From Mammaliicoccus sciuri (lineage in GTDB: Bacteria > Bacillota > Bacilli > Staphylococcales > Staphylococcaceae): a stretch of 64,000 bases of DNA. The notes beneath the pieces were generated by a model. It was given only the letters and a program-made list of their open reading frames with translations. It was not told the DNA's origin and made no database searches. Both the position numbers and the translations under genes were made by a program. The stretch covers positions 186,001 through 250,000 of the forward strand of contig NZ_PPQD01000017.1 of the NCBI RefSeq assembly GCF_002901825.1, written 5' to 3'. Shown here in pieces: positions 37,264 through 46,939 of the stretch (the stretch's first letter is position 1; the number at the start of each line of letters is the position of its first letter).

Positions 37264-37309
37264 AACATTATAATGTTTGCGTTATAAAACATTATAATGT
37301 TATAATGTT
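37264..37309 (+). promoter_or_regulatory. Palindromic operators and promoter of the dgaE/dgaF-like operon
   Basis: Two perfect 14-bp palindromes AACATTATAATGTT at 37264-37277 and 37288-37301, 24 bp apart, and an overlapping partial copy to 37309. A promoter TTGCGT (37277-37282), 18-bp spacer, TATAAT (37301-37306) is embedded among them. The GntR regulator encoded at 41278 is the likely ligand-responsive repressor. Half a palindrome (AACATTATA) recurs before the permease gene at 42036. Confidence 0.65.
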
Positions 37310-37328
37310 TTTCAAAGAGGTGATCATT

Positions 37329-38429
37329 TTGAAAAGTACAGGTGTTATACAAAATATCGAAATGGTTGATGGTAAGAAAGTAGATATTTTAATTGAACAA
37401 GGGATTATAAAGAAAATTGCTACACCAAATTCTATTGATGGCGAATTGTTGTTTAATGGTGAGCATTCATTTATTTCTTCAGGATGGATTGATTTGCATG
37501 TACATGGTTTTTCGGATTTTTCTCCTTATGGTGACAATATCGACGACATCGGTATTAAACAAGGTGTGACGACAATTGTTGATGCAGGAAGCTGTGGTGC
37601 AAATAGAATAGATGAACTATATTACAGAGCTCAATCGAGTAAGACGAATGTATTTTCATTTTTAAATATTTCAAGAATTGGTTTGGAAAGAATAGATGAG
37701 TTATCTAATTTAGATTGGATTAATGTTGAAGCATGTCATGATGCAGTTCATAAATACAAAGACATGATTATTGGATTGAAAGCTAGAATTAGCAGTAGTG
37801 TTGTAAAAGGTAATGGCATTACACCATTACAGAAAGCAGTTGAAATTGGTAATGATTTGAAATTGCCGATTATGACGCATATAGGATCTGCACCTCCTAA
37901 AATTGAAGATGTTATACCTTTACTTAGGAAAGGCGATATTATTACACACTTTTTGAATGGTAAAGAAAATAATCTTTTTGACAATAATGGCAATCCTTTA
38001 AATGTTTTAAAAGATGCAATTTCTAGAGGCGTGACTTTAGATGTCGGTCATGGTAATGCAAGTTTCTCATTTGAAGTTGCAAAATTAGCTCAAAAGCACG
38101 ACATTCATTTTAATACGATAAGTTCTGATATTTATAAGAAGAACAGACTAGAAGGACCTGTATTTAGTTTATCTAATGTTTTATCAAAGTTTATTAATTT
38201 AGGTTATTCATTAGAAGAAGTTATAAATGCAGTAACTATTAATCCAGCACATATCATAAATAAACCATATTTATCAGACTTCACTGAGGGTCAAGTTGCT
38301 AATTTGACAATATTTGATGTGATGGATAAAAAAGTAGATTTAATCGATTCAGATAGAAAAATATTAAAAGGTACAAAACTCATTAAAGAAAGAGGCGTAT
38401 TAGCAAATGGAGCGTTCATTAAATTATAA
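37329..38429 (+). CDS. Amidohydrolase/deacetylase family metallohydrolase
   Basis: About 366 residues of the TIM-barrel amidohydrolase superfamily. Metal ligands: WIDLHVHGF (HxH), the Lys of GLKARIS as possible carboxylated bridge, MTHIGSAPP, ITHFLNG and SSDIY with the Asp. It probably hydrolyses an acyl-amino or cyclic precursor to give the amino sugar acid used by the next enzymes. GAGGTGA (37317-37323) suits a TTG start at 37329; an ATG at 37305 overlaps the -10. First gene of the operon; its end overlaps the next start by 23 nt. Confidence 0.75.
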   Translation: MKSTGVIQNIEMVDGKKVDILIEQGIIKKIATPNSIDGELLFNGEHSFISSGWIDLHVHGFSDFSPYGDNIDDIGIKQGVTTIVDAGSCGANRIDELYYRAQSSKTNVFSFLNISRIGLERIDELSNLDWINVEACHDAVHKYKDMIIGLKARISSSVVKGNGITPLQKAVEIGNDLKLPIMTHIGSAPPKIEDVIPLLRKGDIITHFLNGKENNLFDNNGNPLNVLKDAISRGVTLDVGHGNASFSFEVAKLAQKHDIHFNTISSDIYKKNRLEGPVFSLSNVLSKFINLGYSLEEVINAVTINPAHIINKPYLSDFTEGQVANLTIFDVMDKKVDLIDSDRKILKGTKLIKERGVLANGAFIKL

Positions 38430-39513
38430 ATACGGATTAAAACAAGTCATTAATGCTAGTGGAAGAATGAGCATATTAGGTGTTTCATCACCAACAGATA
38501 CGGTCATGGATGCTATGAAATATGGTGGACAGAATTATGTTGAAATAGCTGATCTAGTAGACAAATCTGGACAGTACATTGCACAAAAAATAAAGGCAGA
38601 AGATGCTGTTGTCGTAAATTCAGCCTCCAGTGGAATAGCGTTATCTGTTGCTTCTGTTGTAACAAAAGGAGACAAAAGAAAAAGTCAACGCCTGCATAAT
38701 CAAAGTATTGAGCAAAATGAAATCATCTTATTTAAAGGACATAATGTTCAATACGGAGCACCAATAGAAACGATGGTTTATTTAGGAGGTGGGGCTTTAG
38801 TAGAGGTTGGTTATGCAAACGAAGGAAAAGAAGAGCATATAGAGTCAGCCATTAATCAAAATACTGCAGCGATATTATTTGTTAAATCTCATCATGCAGT
38901 ACAAAAAAATATGGCATCAGTTGAAGAAATATATGAAGTTGCACAAAGAAATAATATTCCATTAATTGTCGATGCAGCTGCAGAAGAAGATTTGGAAAAA
39001 TACATTCAACATTCTGATTTAGCAATTTACAGTGGGTCAAAGGCGATACAAGGACCAACAACGGGAATCGTTGCAGGTAAAAAAGAATGGATTAATTTTG
39101 TAAAAGTACAGTTACATTTTATTGGCAGAAGTATGAAAGTTGGTAAAGAATCTGTATTTGGCTTGTTACAAGCGATAGATGAATACTATGAAAAAGTTGA
39201 TCATTCAAAAGAAGAGAAAGAAACGTTAACAAAATTAGATGCTTTAAATCAATATGATGGTATTAACGTCAGTATTGTACAAGATGAAGCGGGTAGAGAA
39301 ATTTATAGAAGTCGCATAAAAGTAGACGATTCAATGATTAATTTAACTGCTGAAGAAGTTGTGAATAAATTAAAAAATGCTGAAACTGCAATTTATACAA
39401 GAGATTATGGTGTAAAACAAGGTCATTTTGATATAGATCCAAGACCATTAAAAGAAAATGAAATAGATACGATTTACAATACAATGGTACAAATTTTGGA
39501 AGGGGAAATATAA
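38407..39513 (+). CDS. dgaE: DgaE-family PLP-dependent ammonia-lyase
   Basis: 368 residues of the DgaE/selenocysteine-synthase-like PLP fold. YSGSKAIQGPTTG carries the Schiff-base Lys, and VNSASSGIALS the phosphate-binding region. In Salmonella DgaE removes ammonia from D-glucosaminate 6-phosphate to give 2-keto-3-deoxygluconate 6-phosphate. Here a sugar kinase is encoded too, so this copy may act on an unphosphorylated acid. Stop and next start overlap (TAATG). The symbol is by family, not proven function. Confidence 0.7.
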   Translation: MERSLNYKYGLKQVINASGRMSILGVSSPTDTVMDAMKYGGQNYVEIADLVDKSGQYIAQKIKAEDAVVVNSASSGIALSVASVVTKGDKRKSQRLHNQSIEQNEIILFKGHNVQYGAPIETMVYLGGGALVEVGYANEGKEEHIESAINQNTAAILFVKSHHAVQKNMASVEEIYEVAQRNNIPLIVDAAAEEDLEKYIQHSDLAIYSGSKAIQGPTTGIVAGKKEWINFVKVQLHFIGRSMKVGKESVFGLLQAIDEYYEKVDHSKEEKETLTKLDALNQYDGINVSIVQDEAGREIYRSRIKVDDSMINLTAEEVVNKLKNAETAIYTRDYGVKQGHFDIDPRPLKENEIDTIYNTMVQILEGEI

Positions 39514-40262
39514 TGAAAATACTAGATAGATTTTATAAAAATCGCGTTTCTTTAAACGTCTTGGCTAAAGGAAAAGAGAATATAGAAGAAATATATAAAA
39601 CGGCAGAAGGAAATGTTGTAATCGGTGTATTATCAAAAGACTTTGATAATGTAAATGATGCTGTTAATGTAATGAAAGACTTTGGAAGCAATGTAGAAGA
39701 TGCTATTTCTATTGGATTGGGCGCAGGTGATAACAAACAAGCAAAAGTCGTTTCTGAAATTGCGAAACATTACCAAGGATCACATATCAATCAAGTATTT
39801 ACAAGTGTTGGCCAAACATTTGCTAATTCTGGTAATACAACATGGGTGAATTCATTAGTATCTCCTTCTGGCAAACCTGGATATGTAAATATATCTACTG
39901 GTCCAATTAGTGGTGCAGGTGAAGAACAAGCTGTCATTTCAATTAAAGCAGCAATTAATTTAATAAAAGATATGGGAGGATCATCTATTAAATTTTTCCC
40001 TATGAATGGATTGCAAACAATTGAAGAGTATAAAGCTGTTGCAAAAGCGTGTGGTGAAGAACAATTTGGACTCGAGCCAACTGGTGGCATCACATTAGAA
40101 AACTTTGAAGAAATTTTAGATATCGCTTTAAAAAATAATGTACCTAAAATCATCCCACATGTTTATTCATCAATTATTGATAAAGAAACAGGTATGACCA
40201 AAATAGAAGATGTTGAATGGTTAAATCATAAAATTAAAGAAAAAGTTGATTCTTATGAATAA
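39513..40262 (+). CDS. dgaF: DgaF-family KDPG aldolase
   Basis: 249 residues, the length of the DgaF family and unlike the shorter Eda aldolases. GGSSIKFFPMNGLQTIEEY carries the Schiff-base Lys of the beta barrel, then EPTGGITLENF. It cleaves 2-keto-3-deoxy-6-phosphogluconate (or an isomer) to pyruvate and glyceraldehyde 3-phosphate. It lies between the ammonia-lyase and the kinase genes, overlapping the lyase by 1 nt and the kinase by 8 nt. Confidence 0.75.
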   Translation: MKILDRFYKNRVSLNVLAKGKENIEEIYKTAEGNVVIGVLSKDFDNVNDAVNVMKDFGSNVEDAISIGLGAGDNKQAKVVSEIAKHYQGSHINQVFTSVGQTFANSGNTTWVNSLVSPSGKPGYVNISTGPISGAGEEQAVISIKAAINLIKDMGGSSIKFFPMNGLQTIEEYKAVAKACGEEQFGLEPTGGITLENFEEILDIALKNNVPKIIPHVYSSIIDKETGMTKIEDVEWLNHKIKEKVDSYE

Positions 40263-41271
40263 AAAAATTGCTGCGTATGGTGAAATCATGATGCGGTTAA
40301 CAGTCCCGGACCATCTTCTATTAAGACAAGCTGATAGATTAAATTACAGTTTTACTGGAACAGGTGTAAATGTTACAGGTTTAATGGCGCAATTTGGATA
40401 TGAAACGAACTTAATAAGTGCTGTTCCCGATAATTCAGTTGGGACAGCTGCGATTAGTGCGATTAGAAGACTTGGAATAGATAGTCAATTCATATTAAAA
40501 AGAAATCAAAATCTTGGAATGTACTTTTTAGAAGAAGGATTCGGTAATCGTTCAAGTAGTGTGACATATACAAATAGAACTGAAAGTAGTTTCAATACAG
40601 TATATATTTCAGACTATCCCTTAGAAGAAATTGTTAAAAATATAGATGTTCTTCATATTTGTGGCATCTCATTAGCAATGAACGAAATGATGCGACAGAA
40701 CATTCTTGAGATCGTAAAAGTTGCTCGAGAACACAATATACAAATCGTTTTTGATTGTAATTTTAGACCATCTCTTTGGGGTGAAGGTGGAAATGAAAAA
40801 GCTAAACCATATTATGAGTCGATTTTACATGAAGCGGATATCGTTCTCATGAATGAAAAAGATGCAATTAATACATTAGGTATGACGACAGATAAAGAAA
40901 TAAAAGCAGAACAACTAGAGGATATATTACCTAAAGTATCAGAGAAATATCATATACCTATTATTGCAGGTACAAACAGAATCGTTAATAGTAGCAATCA
41001 TAATACCATCAAGGGATATTTATTTAAAAATAATCAAATGTTTTATTCAAAAAATTATGAAGTCACAATATTAGATAGAATTGGAACTGGTGATGCATAT
41101 ACAAGTGGGCTTATTCATGCCGAATTAACTAACATGAGCCCACAGGATGTAGTAGATTTTTCAGCAGCTTCTTGTGCTCTAGCACATACAATATCAGGGG
41201 ATACCCCTTTATATAATGTAGATGATATAATAAAAGTCATGAAAAACGAAATTAACGATATTGAGAGGTAA
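40255..41271 (+). CDS. kdgK: PfkB-family sugar kinase (2-keto-3-deoxygluconate kinase-like)
   Basis: 338 residues of the ribokinase fold: AAYGEIMMRLTVPD at the N terminus, TGTGVNVTGLMAQFG (substrate Gly loop), VFDCNFRPSLW, and RIGTGDAYTSG near 277 (catalytic Asp, GTGD for the usual GAGD). It likely phosphorylates 2-keto-3-deoxygluconate so that the aldolase can act. ATG 40255 sits in the end of dgaF; a TTG at 40246 in the same frame lacks a ribosome site of its own. kdgK by context. Confidence 0.75.
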   Translation: MNKKIAAYGEIMMRLTVPDHLLLRQADRLNYSFTGTGVNVTGLMAQFGYETNLISAVPDNSVGTAAISAIRRLGIDSQFILKRNQNLGMYFLEEGFGNRSSSVTYTNRTESSFNTVYISDYPLEEIVKNIDVLHICGISLAMNEMMRQNILEIVKVAREHNIQIVFDCNFRPSLWGEGGNEKAKPYYESILHEADIVLMNEKDAINTLGMTTDKEIKAEQLEDILPKVSEKYHIPIIAGTNRIVNSSNHNTIKGYLFKNNQMFYSKNYEVTILDRIGTGDAYTSGLIHAELTNMSPQDVVDFSAASCALAHTISGDTPLYNVDDIIKVMKNEINDIER

Positions 41272-41277
41272 TCATTT

Positions 41278-42003
41278 ATGACGGTACTATCATCAGAAAA
41301 AGGACCATTATATTTACAAATTAAGCAAATAATTGAAGATAGAATTATTCATGGTATTTATACTGTTGGAAATAATATCCCTACTGAAACAGATTTTGAA
41401 AAAGAATTTAATGTGAGCAAAGTTACGGTAAGGGCAGCAATCAAAGAATTAGTTGCATTAGGTTATTTAGAAAAGAAAAGCGGTAAAGGTACGCGCGTTA
41501 TTAGTCATAAACCATTTAATAAAGTTACAAAAAATAAAAACTTTACAGAAAAATTGGTTGAAGAAGGTAACGAAATTAAAAAAGTTATTAAAGATATCGC
41601 TGTCGTATCCAATTTAAAAAATAGTGAATTATATAACATGTTTGGCGAAAATGCCTACAAAATTACAAGAGTTTACTTATTAAATAATAGACCATATATA
41701 TTATTCAATCATTATTTACCATATCCACTTCATAGTTTGAATGAATATGAAAAGCAAAAACAAAATAATGATTTGTCTATATATAAAATAATAGAAGAAG
41801 CGAATATAGAAATTATCAATACTGAAGATTCATTTTCAGTGAAAAAAGATATTACGGCTTCGGAATATTTAGAACTTGATCCATCTGTATCACTACTTGT
41901 TAGAGAACGTCAATCTTTTAATAAAAACAGTGAAACAGTTGAATATAGTATTGGTTACTATAATAGTGATTTGAAAAAGTATAGCATCAGCTTAAACAAT
42001 TGA
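41278..42003 (+). CDS. GntR/HutC-family regulator
   Basis: 241 residues. N-terminal winged helix 9-75 (GPLYLQIKQIIEDRI, VSKVTVRAAIKELVALGYL) and C-terminal UTRA effector domain (LLVRERQSF, VEYSIGYY). HutC-type regulators bind a sugar-phosphate or acid and release palindromic operators. The two AACATTATAATGTT sites at the front of the operon are the natural target. It starts 6 nt after the kinase stop and is therefore autoregulated. Confidence 0.85.
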   Translation: MTVLSSEKGPLYLQIKQIIEDRIIHGIYTVGNNIPTETDFEKEFNVSKVTVRAAIKELVALGYLEKKSGKGTRVISHKPFNKVTKNKNFTEKLVEEGNEIKKVIKDIAVVSNLKNSELYNMFGENAYKITRVYLLNNRPYILFNHYLPYPLHSLNEYEKQKQNNDLSIYKIIEEANIEIINTEDSFSVKKDITASEYLELDPSVSLLVRERQSFNKNSETVEYSIGYYNSDLKKYSISLNN

Positions 42004-42024
42004 TGCTTTAACTTTTGTGATTTA

Positions 42025-42040
42025 ATGGTAGCGCTAACAT
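42025..42040 (+). promoter_or_regulatory. cre site (CcpA) before the GntP permease
   Basis: ATGGTAGCGCTAACAT matches the cre consensus WTGNAARCGNWWWCAW at all but one position. It sits 15 nt upstream of the permease ATG, next to a half GntR palindrome (AACATTATA, 42036-42044). This points to carbon catabolite repression of uptake. Confidence 0.7.
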
Positions 42041-42055
42041 TATAGGGGGAAAATA

Positions 42056-43390
42056 ATGGATTCAAATATATATTTATTAATCATTACGCTACTGTCAATT
42101 GTAATTGTTATTTTAGGAGTTGCTTTATGGAAATGGCATGCTTTTATTAGCTTAACTGTTGCTGGATTATTCTTAGCAATAATGGCAGGCTTGTCCCCAG
42201 AAAAAATTGTTACTGCTTATGAATCAGGAGTGGGTGATGTCCTTGGTCATTTAGTTGGTATTCTAGCATTAGGGACAATTTTAGGTAAATTAATGTCAGA
42301 TTCAGGTGCAGGGATGCAAATTTCAGATTATCTTATAAAAGTATTGGGACCTAAGAAATTACCATGGGCGATGATGTTGTCTGGTTTTATTATTGGGATA
42401 CCCGTATTTTTTGAAGTTGGAATTGTTATTTTATTACCGTTAGTCATATCTATTCACAAGACGACAAAAACAAATATATTATTGATTGCTATTCCTTTAT
42501 TAGCCGGATTATCAATCGTTCATGGTATTGTACCACCACATCCAGGTGCCATGACAGCTATTGGAATTTATGATGCAGATTTAGGAAAAGTATTATTGTA
42601 TGCACTCATTATTGCTTTACCAACTGCAATTATAGCTGGACCAATATTTGGTAAATTTATAAGCAAGAGATTAACTCCTGAAAATTCACCAAACATTTTA
42701 AAAGTCAATAATGAAACGACGAGTTTACCAAGTGTACCTGTATCATTCTTTATCATCGTACTACCAGTATTGCTAATGCTATTATCAATCATCACACCAT
42801 ATTTAGGTAGTTTACCAAGCTTATTAAGAAACACCTTATTATTTGTTGGTAGCCCTGTCATTGCATTGTTAATTTCATGCTTTGTAGCTTTCTATTTATT
42901 AGGATTTAAGCAAGGTATGAATAGAAATACAATCAAAAGATTAGTAGAAGACTGTATTTTACCAATAGGTTCAATCATTCTAATAATAGGAGCAGGCGGA
43001 GGATTTAAAGAAATTCTTATTGAAACTGGTGTAGGAGAAACGATTGCTCAAATGACAGAAAATCTATCACTTTCTCCATTACTATTAGCATTTTTAGTTG
43101 CAGGTTTAATTAGGGTTGCAACAGGTTCAGCAACCGTTGCATTAACGACAGCAGCTGGCATAGTTTCGCCAATTATTCAAAATTTATCAGGAGTAAATTT
43201 AGAGCTGTTAGTAATTGCAACAGGTGCAGGATCATTAATGTTATCGCATGTTAACGATGCAGGCTTTTGGATGGTAAAAGAATATTTAGGACTTAATGTG
43301 AAAGAAACTTTCAAGACATGGACCGTAATGGAAACGATGTTATCCGTAGTTGCCTTCTTAATAGCTTTCGCACTAAATAGTATCATATGA
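42056..43390 (+). CDS. GntP-family permease
   Basis: 444 residues, about 12 membrane helices, of the gluconate:H+ symporter family (GAGMQISDYLI, GIPVFFEVGIVILLPL, VHGIVPPHPGAM, ATGSATVALTTAAG, LMLSHVNDAGFWMV). It imports a sugar acid for the enzymes encoded upstream. In Salmonella the matching dga genes use a PTS; here the import is unphosphorylated, which explains the kinase. Regulated by cre and probably GntR. GGGGG ribosome site. Confidence 0.9.
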   Translation: MDSNIYLLIITLLSIVIVILGVALWKWHAFISLTVAGLFLAIMAGLSPEKIVTAYESGVGDVLGHLVGILALGTILGKLMSDSGAGMQISDYLIKVLGPKKLPWAMMLSGFIIGIPVFFEVGIVILLPLVISIHKTTKTNILLIAIPLLAGLSIVHGIVPPHPGAMTAIGIYDADLGKVLLYALIIALPTAIIAGPIFGKFISKRLTPENSPNILKVNNETTSLPSVPVSFFIIVLPVLLMLLSIITPYLGSLPSLLRNTLLFVGSPVIALLISCFVAFYLLGFKQGMNRNTIKRLVEDCILPIGSIILIIGAGGGFKEILIETGVGETIAQMTENLSLSPLLLAFLVAGLIRVATGSATVALTTAAGIVSPIIQNLSGVNLELLVIATGAGSLMLSHVNDAGFWMVKEYLGLNVKETFKTWTVMETMLSVVAFLIAFALNSII

Positions 43391-43528
43391 GTATTTTAAT
43401 CGGAAAAAGTAGATGCTAAGATTGTGTTGTTAGGGATAAAATTCTGAGAAATGTCCCTTAATGAGTACCCTCTAATTACCACAATTCAGAATAATGGAAG
43501 TTAGCACATTCCATCTTCCACATAAAAC

Positions 43529-43562
43529 AAAAGCGGAACCCGATGACGGTTCCGCTTTTTTC
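43529..43562. terminator. Bidirectional terminator between gntP-like gene and folD
   Basis: AAAAGCGGAACC (43529-43540) pairs with GGTTCCGCTTTT (43548-43559). T tails on both sides (TTTTTTC; TTTTGTTTT on minus). Confidence 0.9.
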
Positions 43563-43574
43563 TATATTATCATT

Positions 43575-44432
43575 TTATTCAAGTCCGTTTTTCCATTTTT
43601 CAGCTAATAATGTATTATTCAATACCATAGTGATTGTTAATGGACCGACGCCGCCTGGTACTGGTGTGATTGCACTAGCTACTTCTTTAACGGCTTCGAA
43701 ATCGACATCACCTTTTAATTTACCATTCTCATCTGGTGTGTTACCTACATCTATAATGACTGCTCCTGGTTTTACTAAGTCTTTTGTAACGAGGTGTACG
43801 CGTCCGACTGCACTTACGATTACATCTGATTGTTTTAAAACTTCTTCTGTATTTGTTGATTTTGAATGTAATAGAGTAACTGTTGCATCTTGATCAGTTA
43901 ATAATTTACTGACTGGTTGACCAACAATATGGCTTCTACCGATTACAGCTACGTTTTTTCCTTTTAAGTCAATATCTGCATGTTTGAGAATTTCCATAAT
44001 ACCTAGTGGGGTACATGGGATAAATGTTCTTTCTCCAGTATATAATCTACCAATATTTATAGGATTAAATCCATCTACATCTTTGTCAGGATTGATTGCT
44101 TCTAATACTTTTGCTTCAGAAACTTGTTTTGGAAGTGGAACTTGGACTAATATACCACTTACTGAATCGTCATTATTTAATCTATCGAGTTCAGATAATA
44201 CTTCTTCTTCAGTAGATGATTCATCCATATGTACAATTTCAGAAATCATACCAATCTTTTCAGCTGCCTTTTTCTTAGAATTAACATAACTCTGACTTGC
44301 GCCATCATTACCAACGAGTATAACGGTTAATTTAGGTATGATGTTATGTTCTTTTAACTTTTCTACTTCTGCCTGAAGACCCGCTCTATATGTCTTCGCT
44401 ATTTCTCTACCGTCTAATATCTTAGCTACCAT
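43575..44432 (-). CDS. folD: Methylenetetrahydrofolate dehydrogenase/cyclohydrolase
   Basis: 285 residues, full length. Motifs: [13 protein letters not shown] with the catalytic Tyr-x3-Lys, GILVQVPLP, the NADP loop [12 protein letters not shown], and [12 protein letters not shown]. It makes 10-formyl-THF for the two formyl transfers of purine synthesis, whose operon starts divergently 206 bp away. AGGAGG ribosome site. Adjacent PurBox-like sequences could control both directions. Confidence 0.97.
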   Translation of the reverse strand: MVAKILDGREIAKTYRAGLQAEVEKLKEHNIIPKLTVILVGNDGASQSYVNSKKKAAEKIGMISEIVHMDESSTEEEVLSELDRLNNDDSVSGILVQVPLPKQVSEAKVLEAINPDKDVDGFNPINIGRLYTGERTFIPCTPLGIMEILKHADIDLKGKNVAVIGRSHIVGQPVSKLLTDQDATVTLLHSKSTNTEEVLKQSDVIVSAVGRVHLVTKDLVKPGAVIIDVGNTPDENGKLKGDVDFEAVKEVASAITPVPGGVGPLTITMVLNNTLLAEKWKNGLE

Positions 44433-44497
44433 GAAAATTGCCTCCTATTAATAATCGAACTATTTTGATTGATACAATGAAAATTATGCCCTTAATA

Positions 44498-44542
44498 CGA
44501 ACATAAATCAAACTTTTTTGTAAAAAATATATAAAATGTTCG
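44498..44542. promoter_or_regulatory. Candidate PurBox pair (PurR)
   Basis: ACGAACAT (CGAAC at 44498-44502) and, on the other strand, AAAAACGAACATT (GTTCG at 44538-44542), close to the PurBox consensus AWWWCCGAACWWT. A third CGAAC lies at 44456. They lie just upstream of the purE promoter, where PurR of B. subtilis and S. aureus binds. The spacing is larger than I recall for B. subtilis. Confidence 0.55.
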
Positions 44543-44550
44543 TTTTTTCA

Positions 44551-44579
44551 TTGAAAATAGCATGATCAATTGTTATGCT
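44551..44579 (+). promoter_or_regulatory. purE operon promoter
   Basis: TTGAAA (44551-44556), 17-bp spacer, TATGCT (44574-44579). The leader is only about 50 nt and shows no guanine riboswitch. Confidence 0.7.
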
Positions 44580-44638
44580 ATATCTGTAATATACACAGAA
44601 AAGATTAAATATTTCAACTATTTGAAAGGGTGACCTAC

Positions 44639-45121
44639 ATGAAAGTGGCAGTTATAATGGGTAGTTCTTCAGATTGGCCAATCATGAAAGAAGCATGTGA
44701 TATGCTTGAATATTTTAATATCCAATATGAGAAAAAGGTCGTTTCTGCACATCGAACACCATTAGAAATGGTTGACTTTGCTAAAAATGCTACTGATCAT
44801 AATATAGATATTATTATTGCTGGAGCAGGTGGGGCAGCACATTTGCCAGGAATGGTAGCTTCATTAACAACAGTTCCAGTGATTGGTGTACCTATTGAAT
44901 CAAAAAGCTTAAAAGGTATGGATTCATTGTTGTCGATAGTACAAATGCCTGGTGGGATACCAGTTGCGACAACTGCAATAGGAAAAGCCGGATCTAAAAA
45001 TGCTGGTATTTTAGCCGCAAGAATGATTGGTATGACAGATGAAAATGTAAGAAAACAACTCGTTAATTATGAAAAAAGTTTAGTCGATAAAGTGGAGGAA
45101 ATGCAAAATGACTTATTATAA
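44639..45121 (+). CDS. purE: N5-carboxyaminoimidazole ribonucleotide mutase
   Basis: 160 residues. MGSSSDWPIM, VSAHRTPLEM (catalytic His) and AGAGGAAHLPGM are the class I PurE signatures. It rearranges N5-CAIR to CAIR, following PurK. ATG 44639 is used; the GTG at 44630 is part of the AAAGGGTGA ribosome site. First gene of the purine operon; 14-nt overlap with purK. Confidence 0.96.
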   Translation: MKVAVIMGSSSDWPIMKEACDMLEYFNIQYEKKVVSAHRTPLEMVDFAKNATDHNIDIIIAGAGGAAHLPGMVASLTTVPVIGVPIESKSLKGMDSLLSIVQMPGGIPVATTAIGKAGSKNAGILAARMIGMTDENVRKQLVNYEKSLVDKVEEMQNDLL

Positions 45122-46235
45122 CCTAGAATCAGGTGACATGATAGGTATTGTCGGTGGAGGTCAATTAGGTAAAATGATGGCTCAATCTGCTCAAAGAATG
45201 GGATTTCAAGTTGCCGTTTTAGACCCTGACGAAAATTGCCCTGCAAGATTTGTAGCACACCAATTTATAAACGCTGAATTTTCGGATATAGATGCACTCA
45301 ATCAACTTGGTGACATCTCTAAAGTTGTAACTTATGAATTTGAAAATATAGATGCAGAGCAGTTAGAAAAACTTTCCAACCAATTTAATATTCCTCAAGG
45401 GAGCCAAACAGTTGCTTTGTTACAAGATCGCTTAACTGAAAAACAAACATTAGAAAGTGCAAATGTTCAAATTGTACCGTTTTTGGAAGTTAAGTCAACA
45501 GAAGACTTGAATGAAGCTATTGAAACAATTGGCTATCCATTTATTATAAAGACACGCTTTGGTGGTTATGACGGTAAAGGTCAGCTTGTCATTCAATCTA
45601 AAGAAGATTTAGATGAAGCTAAAAAATTAATTACTGATACACAATGCGTAGTTGAAAAATATCTCCCTCTATATAAAGAAGTATCCATAACAGCTACACG
45701 TGATCTATATGATCATACAGTTTATTTTCCATTACAAGAAAATGAACATAGAAACCAAATTTTATATAAGACAGTTGTTCCAGCTAGAGTAGATTTAGAA
45801 GCACAAGCAATTCAAGAAGTTCAAAAAATTATGACGAAGTTACACTTTGTAGGAACGTTTACAGTTGAATTTTTTGTAACGGAAGAACATAAACTGTATG
45901 TGAATGAAATTGCGCCAAGACCACATAATTCAGGACATTACTCTATCGAAGCATGTGATTACTCACAATTTGATACACATATACTTGCAGTTGCAGGATG
46001 GCATTTACCGAAAAAGATTACTTTATTACAACCAGCAATCATGATGAATTTGCTAGGACAAGATGTGTTGAATTTACAAGAATTATTTAGTGAGCATCCT
46101 GAATGGCACGTTCATATTTACGGTAAAAAGGTCAATAAAGTAAATCGTAAAATGGGACATATTACAAAATTATCAACAGATTTAAATAAAGATGAAAACC
46201 AATTTAATCAATTATTTGAAGGGCGGAACGATTAA
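45108..46235 (+). CDS. purK: N5-carboxyaminoimidazole ribonucleotide synthetase
   Basis: 375-residue ATP-grasp enzyme: [15 protein letters not shown] at the N terminus, [32 protein letters not shown]. It carboxylates AIR with bicarbonate and ATP. GGAGG ribosome site within purE. Confidence 0.96.
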   Translation: MTYYNLESGDMIGIVGGGQLGKMMAQSAQRMGFQVAVLDPDENCPARFVAHQFINAEFSDIDALNQLGDISKVVTYEFENIDAEQLEKLSNQFNIPQGSQTVALLQDRLTEKQTLESANVQIVPFLEVKSTEDLNEAIETIGYPFIIKTRFGGYDGKGQLVIQSKEDLDEAKKLITDTQCVVEKYLPLYKEVSITATRDLYDHTVYFPLQENEHRNQILYKTVVPARVDLEAQAIQEVQKIMTKLHFVGTFTVEFFVTEEHKLYVNEIAPRPHNSGHYSIEACDYSQFDTHILAVAGWHLPKKITLLQPAIMMNLLGQDVLNLQELFSEHPEWHVHIYGKKVNKVNRKMGHITKLSTDLNKDENQFNQLFEGRND

Positions 46236-46236
46236 T

Positions 46237-46938
46237 ATGTCATTACTTTATGAAGGCAAAGCTAAAAGAGTATTCAATACGGAACAAGAAGGTATTTTGA
46301 GAATCGAATATAAAGATGAAGTGACGGCTGGAAATGGTGCTAAAAAAGATAAAATGCTTGGAAAAGGTCGTTTAAACAATTTAATCACATCAAAAATATT
46401 TGGAATATTGCGACAAAAAGGCGTTGAGAGCCACTTTGTAGAACAAATTTCTGAAACAGAACAACTTGTTAAAGCTGTTGAAATTTTCCCGTTAGAAGTT
46501 GTCGTAAGAAATGTTGCAGCAGGCTCAATTTGTAAACGATTAGGTTTTGAAAAAGGACATGAATTTATAGAACCTTTATTAGAACTATTCTATAAGAAAG
46601 ATGAGTTAAATGATCCACTTATCACTGATGATCACGTGTCATTATTGAATATTGCCTCATCAGAAGAATTAGCAACCATTAAAAAAGAAGCATTAAAAGT
46701 AAATAAAGTATTAAGTGAAATTATGGATGACATGAATTTAATACTAGTAGATTACAAAATCGAATTTGGCATAACATCAGGTGGTGAAATTTTATTAGCA
46801 GATGAAATTTCTCCAGATACATGCAGAATTTGGGACAAAGAAACAAAAGAAAACTTTGATAAAGATGTATATAGAGAAGATACAGGCTCATTAATCGATA
46901 CTTATGAAACTTTCTACAAAAAATTGGAGGAACTATAA
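46237..46938 (+). CDS. purC: SAICAR synthetase
   Basis: 233 residues. [20 protein letters not shown] and [14 protein letters not shown] are PurC motifs. It joins aspartate to CAIR. ATG 46237 follows the purK stop by one base; an in-frame opening from 46192 lies within purK. Confidence 0.96.
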   Translation: MSLLYEGKAKRVFNTEQEGILRIEYKDEVTAGNGAKKDKMLGKGRLNNLITSKIFGILRQKGVESHFVEQISETEQLVKAVEIFPLEVVVRNVAAGSICKRLGFEKGHEFIEPLLELFYKKDELNDPLITDDHVSLLNIASSEELATIKKEALKVNKVLSEIMDDMNLILVDYKIEFGITSGGEILLADEISPDTCRIWDKETKENFDKDVYREDTGSLIDTYETFYKKLEEL

Positions 46939-46939
46939 A

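Noticed and set aside
43411..43520. Long-range complementarity after the GntP gene (TGCTAA/TTAGCA, ATTGTG/CACAAT, TGGAAG/CTTCCA)
   Set aside because: Arms are short and interrupted and no promoter was found; it could be chance in a 180-bp gap, so no RNA is claimed.
44580..44638. Guanine riboswitch upstream of purE
   Set aside because: The leader is about 50 nt and lacks the aptamer core; regulation is more likely by PurR.
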